This document shows positions 7,873 through 16,226 of a DNA stretch of 64,000 nucleotides, one piece after another. A program made the translations under genes and the position numbers. The notes beneath the pieces were generated by a model, which saw nothing but the letters and a program-made list of their open reading frames with translations, made no database searches and was not told the DNA's origin. How positions within the stretch are numbered: position 1 is the stretch's first letter; the number at the start of each line of letters is the position of its first letter. This DNA comes from Firmicutes bacterium UBA6113. GTDB taxonomy: Bacteria; Bacillota; Clostridia; Tissierellales; Sedimentibacteraceae. The stretch spans positions 178,530 through 242,529 of the forward strand of contig DIWF01000017.1 of NCBI GenBank assembly GCA_002422545.1, given 5' to 3'.

Positions 7873-8457
7873 CTATTTTTTTATCCTTTTATAAACATTT
7901 ACCACTGCTGTCGTGCCTATTCCTGCCGCTGTGCATTCCAAAAGGGAACTTGTTGTGACAAGGAAAATGGCAAAGGCCGCAAAAGTAGTGCCTATTCCAA
8001 ATTCTGTACTCATTCTTACAATTTCTTCGTTGTAAACAAAATAAAGCATGAGAATAACAAGGGCTGTGTTTGTCAAAGCTCCTGACGCTCCTGCAATAAA
8101 CAAAGAAATTGTTTTTGATTTCATAAGTTTTTCAAGTATAACATAAACGAAATACGGAACTACCCCTACAAATATCCTCGGCAATACTGAAACCAGCGGA
8201 TTTATAAAAAGATAGTCCAGAGGTGATGCAGGAGCCAGAAGAGCCCTTAAAAGAGTAACCCCTCCTGCAAGAAAACCCATAATGGCGCCATCCTTAGGTC
8301 CCTGCACAATGCTTGTTATCATTGTGGGCAGGAAAATAAAAAGTGCCATGGAAGCAGATGTTGTGGGTATTGCAGTCATAGCAACAAACACAACAGTAAG
8401 TGCCAGCATAACTCCCATAAAAGTGAGTTTGCCTGTTTGTAAATTTCTATTATTCAT
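7873..8457 (-). CDS. panT: ECF transporter S component, probably pantothenate (PanT)
   Basis: A 194-residue substrate-binding membrane protein of the energy-coupling-factor family with about six membrane segments. The opening GKLTFMGVMLALTVVFVAM and the following aliphatic segments are typical S-component features. The next gene, coaX, makes pantothenate the likely vitamin; this rests on context. A pair of adjacent ATGs lies at 8460/8457, and I prefer 8457 because AGGAGG is then five bases upstream. The energising module (EcfA/A'/T) is not in the window and would be shared. Confidence 0.8.
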   Translation of the reverse strand: MNNRNLQTGKLTFMGVMLALTVVFVAMTAIPTTSASMALFIFLPTMITSIVQGPKDGAIMGFLAGGVTLLRALLAPASPLDYLFINPLVSVLPRIFVGVVPYFVYVILEKLMKSKTISLFIAGASGALTNTALVILMLYFVYNEEIVRMSTEFGIGTTFAAFAIFLVTTSSLLECTAAGIGTTAVVNVYKRIKK

Positions 8458-8509
8458 CATTTCCTCCTGTTCTCGTTCTGCATGCAGATACAAGACAAAT
8501 TTTCAATTG

Positions 8510-8537
8510 ATTATAACATATTATTTTGAATACGCAA
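8510..8537 (-). promoter_or_regulatory. Promoter of panT-coaX
   Basis: On the minus strand TTGCGT (8537-8532), a 16-bp spacer and TATAAT (8515-8510) preceded by TGT form an extended -10 promoter. The leader to the ATG is about 45 nt. Confidence 0.6.
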
Positions 8538-8651
8538 GTATTTTAAGAATTTATAAAATATTTTTTAGTTATTTTTTTAAATTAAGAGATCTGTGTTCAG
8601 GAAATTTTGCGCAATATAAAACACCGTTACCGGTGCCAATATCTGAAGTCT

Positions 8652-9182
8652 TTAGTCTTTTCTTAAATCGTCGATTGATTTTGTAGTTACCTGGCTTCTG
8701 TCCAGATTTAAAAGCGCTATTGCCTTTTCCAAATCTTCGTCATTTGAAACTTCTATCTCAAGATATGGCTTTGAATATGTTGCCTCATCCCATGTGTCTA
8801 TTTCAAAATATATCTCTTCGTAAAAGTATGACCTGCGATGCTTGTAACCTGGTCTTTTTTGTTTGTATCCCAGTATTTCCAGAATTTTAGCCGTACTTTC
8901 CCAGTCCGAAACCTCGGTTTCAGTTTCTTCGTTTACTCTTAAGGAGTCCCTGTTGATGCTTTTCTTGAAAGTCATGACACTTTTTACCTTGTCATTTAAA
9001 TTGTTCTTGGTTATTCTTATTCTTAAATAACCGTTGTGTCTTTTCTTTAATACGCTGTCGTCAGTATCAAATCTGTAATTCACCTGATCTTCGTCTTTAA
9101 CCAGGAGTGCTCCTATTTCTATAAGCCTTTTTTCTATTTCATCTTTATCAATATTAAGGACTTTGACTTCCTTTTCTCTCAT
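8652..9182 (-). CDS. CYTH domain protein (class IV adenylate cyclase / triphosphatase type)
   Basis: A 176-residue triphosphate-tunnel protein. The signature EKEVK (ExExK) stands at residues 3-7. Alternating basic and acidic strands follow: RFDTDD, YLRIRI, MTFKKS, ETETEV, HRRSYFY, FEIDTW and YLEIEV. These supply the Arg, Lys and Glu side chains that line the tunnel. Members hydrolyse inorganic or thiamine triphosphate or make cAMP, and sequence alone does not decide which. It stands alone, with an ATG at 9182 after AGGAGG. Confidence 0.85.
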   Translation of the reverse strand: MREKEVKVLNIDKDEIEKRLIEIGALLVKDEDQVNYRFDTDDSVLKKRHNGYLRIRITKNNLNDKVKSVMTFKKSINRDSLRVNEETETEVSDWESTAKILEILGYKQKRPGYKHRRSYFYEEIYFEIDTWDEATYSKPYLEIEVSNDEDLEKAIALLNLDRSQVTTKSIDDLRKD

Positions 9183-9247
9183 TATATTGAATCCTCCTGC
9201 ATATTTTAAATATTATATCATAAATTGTATAGTTGCACATTAAAAAC

Positions 9248-9275
9248 TTTACAAATTCATTAAAAATGATATAAT
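9248..9275 (+). promoter_or_regulatory. Promoter of the ThrE-type exporter genes
   Basis: TTTACA (9248-9253), a 16-bp spacer and TATAAT (9270-9275) preceded by TGA. The TTG start follows 26 bp later. Confidence 0.6.
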
Positions 9276-9301
9276 CGATGTAAATTAATAGGAGTGATAT
9301 C

Positions 9302-10072
9302 TTGGAAATAATTTCAGCAAAGCTTTTAAAAATAATAAAACTATCCGCTCAGATAATACTTGAAAACGGCGGTGAAACATACAGGGCTGAAGAAACAATA
9401 AAATTCATATGCAAAGCATATGACATCAAAGAAATAGAAGCAATTGCAACACCAACAGGGTTTTACATAACTATTTCAAGCGACGGAAACGAAAACAGCA
9501 CAGTTGTCAAAAGAATAAGAAAAAGAACAATAAATCTTCAAAAAATAGCCGACGTGAACAACGTGTCAAGGCAAATTGCCCTGCATACCATTGACCTGGA
9601 TGAGGCGCTTGAGGAACTTGAAAAGATAGAAAATGATAAGCCTCATGAATACAAATATACTCAATTGTACGGAGGAATTTCATCAGCATTTTTTGTTGTA
9701 CTCTTTGGGGGAGGAATTTTTGAATTTGTAGTGGCTCTTTTTACAGGAATATTGATTACGCAAATTACAAAGCATTTTGTAAATCTTCATTCATATCAGT
9801 TTTTCTCAAGCATAGTGTCGGGTACAGTTATTGCAGCTATTGCAATCGTAGCAACATTGGCTGCAAAAACAGGCAACTACAATCAAATTATAGTCGGCAG
9901 CATCATGCCCCTATTGCCTGGACTTTCAATGACAAATGCCATACGTGATACCATAAGGGGAGATTTGATTTCCGGCATGGCAAGAGGCGCAGAAGCTCTT
10001 CTGGTTGCAGCTTCATTGGCAGCAGGAGCAGGTGTGTTCATATATTTCGCTTATTCCTTAGGCATATTATAG
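9302..10072 (+). CDS. Threonine/serine exporter family protein, N-terminal half (DUF1212 type)
   Basis: A 256-residue membrane protein corresponding to the first half of ThrE. A soluble region of about 120 residues opens with LENGGETYRAEETI and IATPTGFYIT, typical of this family. About five hydrophobic helices follow, with PLLPGLSMTNAIRD and GDLISGMARGAEALL near the end. The start is TTG after AGGAGTGAT. The second half is the next gene, so the two probably form one exporter of amino acids or other small acids. Direct evidence for a substrate is lacking. Confidence 0.85.
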   Translation: MEIISAKLLKIIKLSAQIILENGGETYRAEETIKFICKAYDIKEIEAIATPTGFYITISSDGNENSTVVKRIRKRTINLQKIADVNNVSRQIALHTIDLDEALEELEKIENDKPHEYKYTQLYGGISSAFFVVLFGGGIFEFVVALFTGILITQITKHFVNLHSYQFFSSIVSGTVIAAIAIVATLAAKTGNYNQIIVGSIMPLLPGLSMTNAIRDTIRGDLISGMARGAEALLVAASLAAGAGVFIYFAYSLGIL

Positions 10073-10085
10073 GATGGAGGGTATT

Positions 10086-10523
10086 ATGTTAGTTAAGTTT
10101 TTTTCAGAAATGATATTTTGTTTTTTAGCCGCCTATTTTTATGCCATGATAATGAATGCTCCCAAGAAAACATTGATATATTCTTCGGTTGTGGCGTCTT
10201 TAGGTTACATGGTGTACAATTATTGTGTTAATCAAGGGAGCCCAAGGCTTGGATTCTTCCTTGGAACAACAGTTATTGCTTTTTTCGGTGAGATTTTTGC
10301 CCGCAAATTTAAAATGCCTGCAACTATTTTTATATTTCCGGCACTGATTCCAATAGTGCCTGGATTTGGACTTTATCAGACTATTTTCGCATTGGTTGAA
10401 GATAATATATTTCAGGCCTTAAAAACCGGCGTTAACACATTTTTGAACATTGGAGCCATGGCCGTTGCAATGGCAATGGTAAGCTTGATTGCCCTTAAGA
10501 TGGGAACAAGAAAAACAGAATGA
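10086..10523 (+). CDS. Threonine/serine exporter family protein, C-terminal half (DUF3815 type)
   Basis: A 145-residue integral membrane protein with about five helices, matching the second half of ThrE. FFLGTTVIAFFGEIFARKFKMP, here seen as separate motifs FLGTT and GEIFARK, and IPIVPGFGLYQT are typical. I chose the ATG at 10086 because GGAGGG lies just upstream; an in-frame ATG at 10074 has no ribosome site. It follows the first half by 13 bp, so the pair is a split two-gene exporter. Confidence 0.85.
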   Translation: MLVKFFSEMIFCFLAAYFYAMIMNAPKKTLIYSSVVASLGYMVYNYCVNQGSPRLGFFLGTTVIAFFGEIFARKFKMPATIFIFPALIPIVPGFGLYQTIFALVEDNIFQALKTGVNTFLNIGAMAVAMAMVSLIALKMGTRKTE

Positions 10524-10604
10524 TTTTAAAATTTATGTTTTAAATTTTGATATTTTGGGTATACATTAAATGTTGAATAATTCAAAAATATTAGGAGGTA
10601 TTAT

Positions 10605-10991
10605 ATGTGTAACAAAGGAAAGTTTTATGTTTGCAAGACTTGTGGTAATTTGGTAGGATTGATTCAAGAAGGCGGCGGAAAATTGGTATGTTGCGGAAAA
10701 GAAATGGAAGAACTGGTTCCAAACACTGTTGACGCAGCTACTGAAAAACATGTTCCTGTAATAGAAGTTGAAGGAAACAAAGTAACAGTTAAAGTTGGTA
10801 GTGTAACTCATCCAATGCTTCCTGAACATTTCATTCAATGGATTTACTTGGTTACTAAACAAGGCGCTCAGAGAAAATGTCTGTCACCTGGAGAAGAACC
10901 GGTTGCAGTATTTGCACTTGCTGAAGGCGATGAAGTTGAAGCTGCTTATGAGTTCTGCAACTTGCACGGACTTTGGAAAAAAGAAGCTTAG
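10605..10991 (+). CDS. dfx: Desulfoferrodoxin (2Fe superoxide reductase)
   Basis: Reduces superoxide to hydrogen peroxide in the cytosol of anaerobes. The 128 residues carry two iron sites. The desulforedoxin-like domain has Cys10, Cys13, Cys29 and Cys30 (VCKTCG and VCCGKEM). The catalytic centre has His in EKHVPVIE, two His in THPMLPEHFIQWI, and Cys and His in FCNLHGLW. All ligands are intact. The ATG follows AGGAGGT. It appears monocistronic, ending at the hairpin at 11031. No rubredoxin gene is next to it. Confidence 0.96.
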   Translation: MCNKGKFYVCKTCGNLVGLIQEGGGKLVCCGKEMEELVPNTVDAATEKHVPVIEVEGNKVTVKVGSVTHPMLPEHFIQWIYLVTKQGAQRKCLSPGEEPVAVFALAEGDEVEAAYEFCNLHGLWKKEA

Positions 10992-11030
10992 TCAGTGCAA
11001 TTAAGAATTAAGAGTTAAGAATTATTGAAA

Positions 11031-11058
11031 GGATTTGTGCGAGCACAAATCCTTTTTT
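11031..11058 (+). terminator. Terminator of dfx
   Basis: AAAGGATTTGTGC pairs with GCACAAATCCTTT, followed by TTT. The stem is the same as at 7036-7068, so this terminator sequence itself is a repeated unit in the genome. Confidence 0.75.
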
Positions 11059-11069
11059 AGTGAAAAATG

Positions 11070-11123
11070 TAGGGGAGGGCCTCGTGCCCTCCCGCGCGGG
11101 CGGGTACAAGACCCGCCCCTACA
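11070..11123. repeat. Dispersed GTAGGGG palindromic repeat
   Basis: GTAGGGGAGGGCCTCGTGCC opens a G+C-rich double palindrome that ends GACCCGCCCCTAC. It consists of two adjacent hairpins, one per half, and both ends can also pair with each other. Relatives occur at 23211-23262 and in the array at 39826-40145. It is far more G+C-rich than its surroundings. Confidence 0.7.
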
Positions 11124-11181
11124 ATTGGTTAATTCAGGGCTTTTAAATAGTCTGAGAAATTGTTTAACACAGTTCTTTTTT

Positions 11182-11214
11182 AGTAAAAAAACAGAGAACG
11201 GCTCACCGTTCTCT
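11182..11214 (-). terminator. Terminator of metG
   Basis: AGAGAACGG (11193-11201) pairs with CCGTTCTCT (11206-11214), loop CTCA. On the minus strand it is followed by TGTTTTTTTAC. It ends the methionyl-tRNA synthetase transcript. Confidence 0.8.
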
Positions 11215-11251
11215 TCATTTAATTCTTAACTCTTAATTCTTCATTCTTAAC

Positions 11252-13231
11252 TTAACTTAATTTAGCTCCGTCCGGAATGTCCTCTAGGGTGGAAATAAGA
11301 GTGAGTTTCTTTCCTTTTTGAGCTGCAAGTATCATACCGTTGGAATCAACTCCTCTTAATTTGACAGGTTTTAAATTGTAAACCATTACAATTTTCTTTC
11401 CTACCAGATCCTGAGGCTCATAGTACTTGGCAATTCCAGAAACCACCTGTCTTACTTCATCACCCAGTTTCAATTGAAGTATCAGAAGCTTATCGGCATC
11501 GGGATGTTTTTCTGCCTTTGCTATTTCAGCAACTCTTAAGTCAATTTTTGCAAAATCATCTATTGAAATCAATCCGTCATCTTCTGCTTCAACAACTTCT
11601 TCCTTAACTTCTTTTGCTTCTTCTTTTTTTACTTCAGTTGGTGCTTCAGCTTCTTTCTTAGCTTCGTTAATTTTAATTATTTCCTCCATTTTCTTCGCAG
11701 CATCTATTCTTGCAAACAATATTTCAGGTGTTCCAACCTTTTGTCCAGGAACCATTCCGTTAAATTGTGCAAGAGAATCCCAGTCAGTTTTGTCAGTGTT
11801 TATCTGCTTGTAAATTTTTTGTGCTGTTTCAGGTAAAAATGGCTCCAGCAATACTGCTGCTATTCTTATAGATTCAAGCAGGTTGTATAAGACGGTTCCA
11901 AGTCTTGCTTTCTTGCTTTCATCCTTGCCGAGAACCCATGGCTGAGTTTCATCAACATATTTGTTGCTTCTTCTGAGAAGAGTAAAAATTTCATCTATTG
12001 CGTCTGAAACCCTCAGTTCATCCATTTTCTTTTCTACTTTTAATGGTGTTTCAAGGGCCAAACTTATAAGCTCGTCGTCAATAGATTCATGTTCTGAAGG
12101 TGCCATAATTTCACCGTCAAAATACTTGTTTGTCATTGTAACTGTTCTGTTTACAAGATTTCCAAGTATGTTTGCCAGGTCTGAATTTATTCTTTCTATT
12201 ACAAGTTCATATGTCAATGTTCCGTCGCTTGCAAAAGGCATTTCATGAAGGACGAAATATCTTATTGCATCAACTCCGAACAAATCAACCAGATCATCGG
12301 CATAAATAACATTTCCTTTTGACTTGCTCATTTTTCCTTCCCCAACCATGAGCCATGGGTGGCCGAAAACCTGTTTTGGAAGTTCTTCTCCAAGTGCCAT
12401 CAAAAGTATAGGCCAATAAATTGTGTGGAATCTCAATATATCCTTGCCTATTAAATGAACATCTGCAGGCCAGTATTTTTTGTAAAGTTCGCTGTGGTTT
12501 CCTTCAGGGTCGTAACCTATGAATGTGATGTAGTTGCTGAGGGCATCAATCCATACATAAACAACATGTTTTTCATCAAATGTTACCGGAATTCCCCAGT
12601 TGAATGATGTTCTTGAAACGCACAAATCCTGAAGACCAGGTTTTATGAAGTTGTTCACCATTTCATTCTTGCGTGATTCAGGCTGAATGAACTCTGGATT
12701 TTCTTCTATATGTTTCATCAATCTGTCAGCATACTTGCTCATTTTGAAGAAATATGCCTCTTCTCTTGCCATGTGCACTTCTCTTCCGCAGTCAGGACAC
12801 TTGCCGTCAACAAGCTGTGATTCTGTAAAGAATGCTTCGTCAGGAGTGCAGTACCATCCTTCGTAATATCCTTTGTAAATGTCTCCCTGGTCGTAAAGTC
12901 TCTTGAATATCTGCTGAATTTTCTTTTCATGCATTGGGTCTGTTGTCCTTACGAAATTATCGTAGCTTGTGTTCATCAAATCCCAAATGCGCTTGATTTC
13001 TCCTGCAACTTCATCAACAAACTGCTGAGGAGTCTTTCCTGCTTCCTCTGCCTTGATTTGAATTTTTTCTCCATGTTCATCAGTTCCTGTTTGAAAATAC
13101 ACATCGTATCCGTTTAATTTCTTGAATCTGACTATACTGTCCGCCAGTACGATTTCGTATGTATTTCCAATATGGGGTTTGCCTGATGTATATGCTATTG
13201 CCGTCGTTAAATAATATTTGCCTTTATCCAT
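11252..13231 (-). CDS. metG: Methionyl-tRNA synthetase with C-terminal tRNA-binding domain
   Basis: Charges tRNA-Met with methionine. The 659 residues are a class I synthetase with the HIGH-type motif KPHIGNTY near residue 18-25 and the KMSKS loop GKMSKSKGN near residue 298. A zinc knuckle, CPDCGRE, pairs with the earlier YCTPDEAF. A charged Glu-Lys-rich linker of about 30 residues leads to the C-terminal OB-fold (IDDFAKIDLRVAEI...GKKIVMVYNL) that dimerises and grips tRNA. The ATG follows AGGAGGAAAAA. A T-box leader precedes it, so uncharged tRNA-Met should switch the gene on. Confidence 0.97.
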   Translation of the reverse strand: MDKGKYYLTTAIAYTSGKPHIGNTYEIVLADSIVRFKKLNGYDVYFQTGTDEHGEKIQIKAEEAGKTPQQFVDEVAGEIKRIWDLMNTSYDNFVRTTDPMHEKKIQQIFKRLYDQGDIYKGYYEGWYCTPDEAFFTESQLVDGKCPDCGREVHMAREEAYFFKMSKYADRLMKHIEENPEFIQPESRKNEMVNNFIKPGLQDLCVSRTSFNWGIPVTFDEKHVVYVWIDALSNYITFIGYDPEGNHSELYKKYWPADVHLIGKDILRFHTIYWPILLMALGEELPKQVFGHPWLMVGEGKMSKSKGNVIYADDLVDLFGVDAIRYFVLHEMPFASDGTLTYELVIERINSDLANILGNLVNRTVTMTNKYFDGEIMAPSEHESIDDELISLALETPLKVEKKMDELRVSDAIDEIFTLLRRSNKYVDETQPWVLGKDESKKARLGTVLYNLLESIRIAAVLLEPFLPETAQKIYKQINTDKTDWDSLAQFNGMVPGQKVGTPEILFARIDAAKKMEEIIKINEAKKEAEAPTEVKKEEAKEVKEEVVEAEDDGLISIDDFAKIDLRVAEIAKAEKHPDADKLLILQLKLGDEVRQVVSGIAKYYEPQDLVGKKIVMVYNLKPVKLRGVDSNGMILAAQKGKKLTLISTLEDIPDGAKLS

Positions 13232-13260
13232 TTTTTCCTCCTGCTATTATTCTTGCAAAT

Positions 13261-13528
13261 AAAAAGCCCCTTAGCACTAAGCTAAGAGGCGATGTTTCGC
13301 GTTACCACTCTTTTTCGCACATGCTTCGCAGCATGAGCCTTACTAGGTCGTTGACCGTGCATTGTAACGTATACCATACGTTGTACCCTAAAAAAGTTCA
13401 GGCACAAGGCTCCGAGGCCATGTTCATTTAAAAATCAATCCCCGGCTTCCACCTTTCCCGGTTCTCTTGATCATGATTTAAAAATTACTCTTCTCTTCAT
13501 TGCCATTAATATATTATTTCAATTCTTA
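13261..13528 (-). promoter_or_regulatory. T-box riboswitch of metG (Met)
   Basis: Read on the minus strand, the leader has an AGTA-type segment (GAGAAGAGTAA), a GA-rich stem I top and an ATG triplet (AAATGAAC) suited to be the specifier. The T-box AGAGTGGTAACGCG is at 13310-13297. The UGGU of the T-box pairs with ACCA, the 3' end of tRNA-Met. A terminator, CTTAGC-TTAGT-GCTAAG plus TTTTT, follows at 13291-13261 and is mutually exclusive with the antiterminator. Confidence 0.9.
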
Positions 13529-13534
13529 TGTTAA

Positions 13535-13563
13535 ACTATACATAAATATCATTTATTTGTCAA
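13535..13563 (-). promoter_or_regulatory. Sigma-A promoter of the metG T-box leader
   Basis: TTGACA (13563-13558), a 17-bp spacer and TATAGT (13540-13535) on the minus strand. The transcript would start near 13528, just before stem I. Confidence 0.75.
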
Positions 13564-13570
13564 CAAAAAT

Positions 13571-13592
13571 AAAACTCCGAGTCCGGAGTTTT
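13571..13592 (-). terminator. Terminator of the small membrane-protein gene
   Basis: AAAACTCCG (13571-13579) pairs with CGGAGTTTT (13584-13592), loop AGTC. On the minus strand TTATTTTTG follows. It is immediately upstream of the metG promoter and insulates it. Confidence 0.7.
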
Positions 13593-13603
13593 GTATTCTT
13601 ATG

Positions 13604-13825
13604 CTAAAATATAAACTGTATACATTTAATAATCGCTGCAATTATTCCTATTATTATTGCAGGAATAAGCAAGAATCCGATTCCCAGCGGAATAAGCATG
13701 ATTATGAGAACAAATCCCATTACTGCACCTATTATTGTAAACAATATTTTAAACAACACAACTCCTATATTAAGCGCTGCAGCTATAAATATAAAGAATA
13801 CAAAAATTCCTATTAAAATTTCCAT
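13604..13825 (-). CDS. Small hydrophobic membrane protein
   Basis: A 73-residue protein made almost only of Ile, Leu, Phe, Val and Gly, with about two to three membrane segments and no charged core. Pro-Leu-Gly-Ile-Gly in the centre (MLIPLGIGFLLIP) may be a turn between helices. The ATG follows AAGGGAGATGTAAT, and a clear terminator stands 12 bp after the stop, which supports a real gene. Similar small membrane proteins are common in clostridia; the function is unknown. Confidence 0.65.
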   Translation of the reverse strand: MEILIGIFVFFIFIAAALNIGVVLFKILFTIIGAVMGFVLIIMLIPLGIGFLLIPAIIIGIIAAIIKCIQFIF

Positions 13826-13934
13826 ATTACATCTCCCTTTACCATTATTATATTCGTTTGATAACTATAATACACACAATTTATTCAAAATTAATTAGTG
13901 TAATATTAAAAAATGATTAGAAATAATAATTATA

Positions 13935-13964
13935 ATGACAATTTTATCATGAAAATGATATAAT
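13935..13964 (+). promoter_or_regulatory. Promoter of the PHP gene
   Basis: ATGACA (13935-13940), an 18-bp spacer and TATAAT (13959-13964) preceded by TGA. The ATG of the PHP gene is 27 bp downstream. Confidence 0.55.
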
Positions 13965-13990
13965 GTTATATAAAAAATTAGGAGTATCAC

Positions 13991-14824
13991 ATGATTGACT
14001 TACACATTCATTCAAAATATTCTGACGGTTCAAATTCCATAGATGAAATAATTGAAATAGCAAAGAATAAAAACATGACGGCATTGTCCCTGACAGACCA
14101 CGATACAACTTTCGGAGTAGCTGGAATAATAGAAAAATCTCAGAAAGAAAACATTCAGGTTATTCCCGGCATTGAAATTTCTTCAGTTTCAAACGGCCAT
14201 TTAATACATGTTCTCGGTTACAACATTGACATCAAGAACAGTCAGCTTCAGGACCTCCTGAAAATAATAGGCGCTCATTTCAACGAAAGTTTTCTGGAAC
14301 ACTACAGCTGGCTTCAAAAAAATCACATCATAGATTTCGATTTGAATAAAATTTTAAAATATGCTGATTTCAAACAATCACTTGCATTGTCTGACATAAT
14401 GAAGGCAATGATTGAAAATGGAGAACCTTACACATTGAAGGACTGGCCTGAATTTTTCAACACGAAGGTAAAGAAATACCCGGGACACCGCTTCATTGAT
14501 GATTTTCCTGTGCATTCATCTGAAGCTGTTGAGGTTATAAGGCAGGCAGGAGGAATACCAGTCTTTGCCCATCCTGCCCGAATCGGAAAAGCAGATTTAG
14601 GCGAAATGGAGCTTCTTCTATCCCACGGTCTTGGGGGAGTTGAAGTATACTATCCTTACCACAATGAGATACTCATACAAAAATATGAAAAGTTTGCCGA
14701 TGAACACGGTCTCATAAAAACCGGTGGAACCGATTGGCACGGCACTGAACTAACTACATGGGATTCTGAAATGGGAGACTACGGAGTCAAAAGCTTACAA
14801 ATTATAAATCCCTCTTACAATTAA
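13991..14824 (+). CDS. PHP-domain phosphoesterase (RNase AM / TrpH type)
   Basis: A 277-residue metal-dependent phosphoesterase. The PHP motifs are in order: DLHIHSKYSDGS (His-x-His) at residues 3-14, LTDHDTT near 35, PGIEISS, HVLGY, FAHPAR near 195 and TGGTDWHG near 250. This set matches YciV/TrpH proteins, which remove 5' nucleotides from short RNA or act on nucleoside bisphosphates. The ATG follows AGGAGTATCAC. The stop overlaps the convergent LysR stop by four bases, and the shared hairpin lies across both. Confidence 0.9.
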   Translation: MIDLHIHSKYSDGSNSIDEIIEIAKNKNMTALSLTDHDTTFGVAGIIEKSQKENIQVIPGIEISSVSNGHLIHVLGYNIDIKNSQLQDLLKIIGAHFNESFLEHYSWLQKNHIIDFDLNKILKYADFKQSLALSDIMKAMIENGEPYTLKDWPEFFNTKVKKYPGHRFIDDFPVHSSEAVEVIRQAGGIPVFAHPARIGKADLGEMELLLSHGLGGVEVYYPYHNEILIQKYEKFADEHGLIKTGGTDWHGTELTTWDSEMGDYGVKSLQIINPSYN

Positions 14825-14836
14825 GAGGGATTTTTT
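14807..14836. terminator. Shared terminator across two convergent stop codons
   Basis: AATCCCTCTT (14807-14816) pairs with AAGAGGGATT (14823-14832), followed by TTTT on the plus strand. It covers the stop codons of both the PHP gene and the convergent LysR gene. Confidence 0.8.
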
Positions 14837-15738
14837 AATGCAAAGTGCTCTTTGCAGTTAAATCTAACATATTCCGTGATGTAATCTTCAAAATACTTTA
14901 CAGCTGCTGATTTCTTAGTGTCCTTTACTGTAACAAAGTAAACTTCCCATTTAGGTCCGTCATCTTTAAATGGAATGGCTGCAAAATCAGGCAATGGCAT
15001 ATCTTCAACAGCAAAATCAACTGTAATGGCAAATCCCAGTCCCTGCTGGCAAAGTTTGTGGGCAAGGCTCAATTCCGTTGTTTCAAAAACAATGTTTGGC
15101 GAAAATCCAGCTGCCTTACATGCTGCCCTTAAATTGTGAAATATTTTAAATTCACTGTTTTCCAAAATGATATTTTCGTTTTTCAAGTCGCAGATGCTTA
15201 ATTGTTTTTTGCATGCCAAATGATGGCTTTTAGGAACCAGAACCATTGACTTATAGGAAGCAATCCTCTTATAATCAAAATGTTCCGAATTGATTGGTCC
15301 TTTTATGAGGCCACAGTCAGCTTCTCCATTCCATACTGCATTTTCGGCTCTCAAATCAGAATATTCCCACCACTTTAAATTTATATTGGGAGCTTTTTTT
15401 CGAAAGTCAAATAAAAATTCAGGTGAAAAAGCTGCAATAACTCCGTATGAAGATGCAAGAGTAAGCTTTCCTGTTGCATTATCTATATTGTTGAAATAAT
15501 TTTCAATATCACCAAGTTCAGAAATTATGTGTTTTGCTCTTTCCATGAGAATTTCCCCATACTCGGTCAGAGTCAGACCCGTTGGTGTTCTGTAGAAAAG
15601 AGGAATTTTCAGTTCCTGTTCAAGGTTTATTATAATCTTGCTCAAGCCCTGAGGTGTAATATATAAAGACTTCGCTGCCTTTGTTATACTTCCGTCGTGA
15701 CACACTTGCAAAAAACTTATCAAATCTTTTGTATTCAT
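14821..15738 (-). CDS. LysR-family regulator beside the decarboxylase operon
   Basis: A 305-residue transcriptional regulator. The N-terminal winged helix shows SITKAAKSLYITPQGLSKIIINLEQ across residues 17-41, with Thr-Pro-Gln-Gly-Leu-Ser in the recognition helix. A two-lobed effector domain follows (KLTLASSYGVIA...GEADCGLIKG). It is 102 bp downstream of the LpdD-like gene on the same strand, with an A+T-rich gap holding a TATAAT-like site, so it may have its own promoter. Position suggests that it controls the aromatic acid decarboxylase genes; this is inference. Confidence 0.9.
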   Translation of the reverse strand: MNTKDLISFLQVCHDGSITKAAKSLYITPQGLSKIIINLEQELKIPLFYRTPTGLTLTEYGEILMERAKHIISELGDIENYFNNIDNATGKLTLASSYGVIAAFSPEFLFDFRKKAPNINLKWWEYSDLRAENAVWNGEADCGLIKGPINSEHFDYKRIASYKSMVLVPKSHHLACKKQLSICDLKNENIILENSEFKIFHNLRAACKAAGFSPNIVFETTELSLAHKLCQQGLGFAITVDFAVEDMPLPDFAAIPFKDDGPKWEVYFVTVKDTKKSAAVKYFEDYITEYVRFNCKEHFALKNPS

Positions 15739-15839
15739 ACAAGCATACCTTTCTTACATAATTTTCATTATATTATCATAAAGTTATTTATAAAACAACA
15801 GAATACTTTCATTTGAAACAGAACAAAAGCAGGCAAAAC

Positions 15840-16226
15840 CTACTCTTGTTTGTTGTAGTAATCTATTATATTTTTAAGCAATATGTTCACATTTTCCAGC
15901 AATATGCCAAATTCATCAGCCCTGATATCGTCAACATGAATTCCTATTGCAACAACAACCGTGCAGTCGAGCTTTGTAGCCAGATACTTTGCACAGTTGT
16001 ATGACAATTCATCTTCCCTGTGACCTTGAATACATATGACGCTTGTTGAAGCAGAACGCTTCTTGCCGTCTTTGTGCTCAAGTCTAGGTACTGCAACTGC
16101 AGCAGCTCCTATATGGTATTTTTCCCCGCCCCCTATGGTGACATTCAAGTCATTTCCGCAGCGCACTGCAACTGCTTCAACAGTATATTTTCCGCTTCTG
16201 GCAACCTTCTTAAAGCTCTCCATCAT
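15840..16226 (-). CDS. LpdD-like protein (prenyl-FMN decarboxylase accessory subunit)
   Basis: A 128-residue soluble protein that I place with the LpdD family, found with gallate/protocatechuate-type decarboxylases and proposed to be a prenylated-flavin chaperone. Supporting stretches are CGNDLNVTIGGGEKYHIGAAAVAVPR, here cited in parts (LNVTIGGG and YHIGAAA), then the GHREDELS and VVAIGIHVDDI segments. I chose the ATG at 16226 because GGGAAGGT lies seven bases upstream, inside the end of ubiX. It overlaps ubiX by 17 bp and is translationally coupled. The family call is from remembered motifs and should be confirmed. Confidence 0.7.
   Translation of the reverse strand: MMESFKKVARSGKYTVEAVAVRCGNDLNVTIGGGEKYHIGAAAVAVPRLEHKDGKKRSASTSVICIQGHREDELSYNCAKYLATKLDCTVVVAIGIHVDDIRADEFGILLENVNILLKNIIDYYNKQE

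Noticed and set aside
13261..13528. SAM riboswitch upstream of metG
   Set aside because: The conserved AGAGTGGTAACGCG box and the terminator/antiterminator layout identify a T-box; no SAM-I core was seen.
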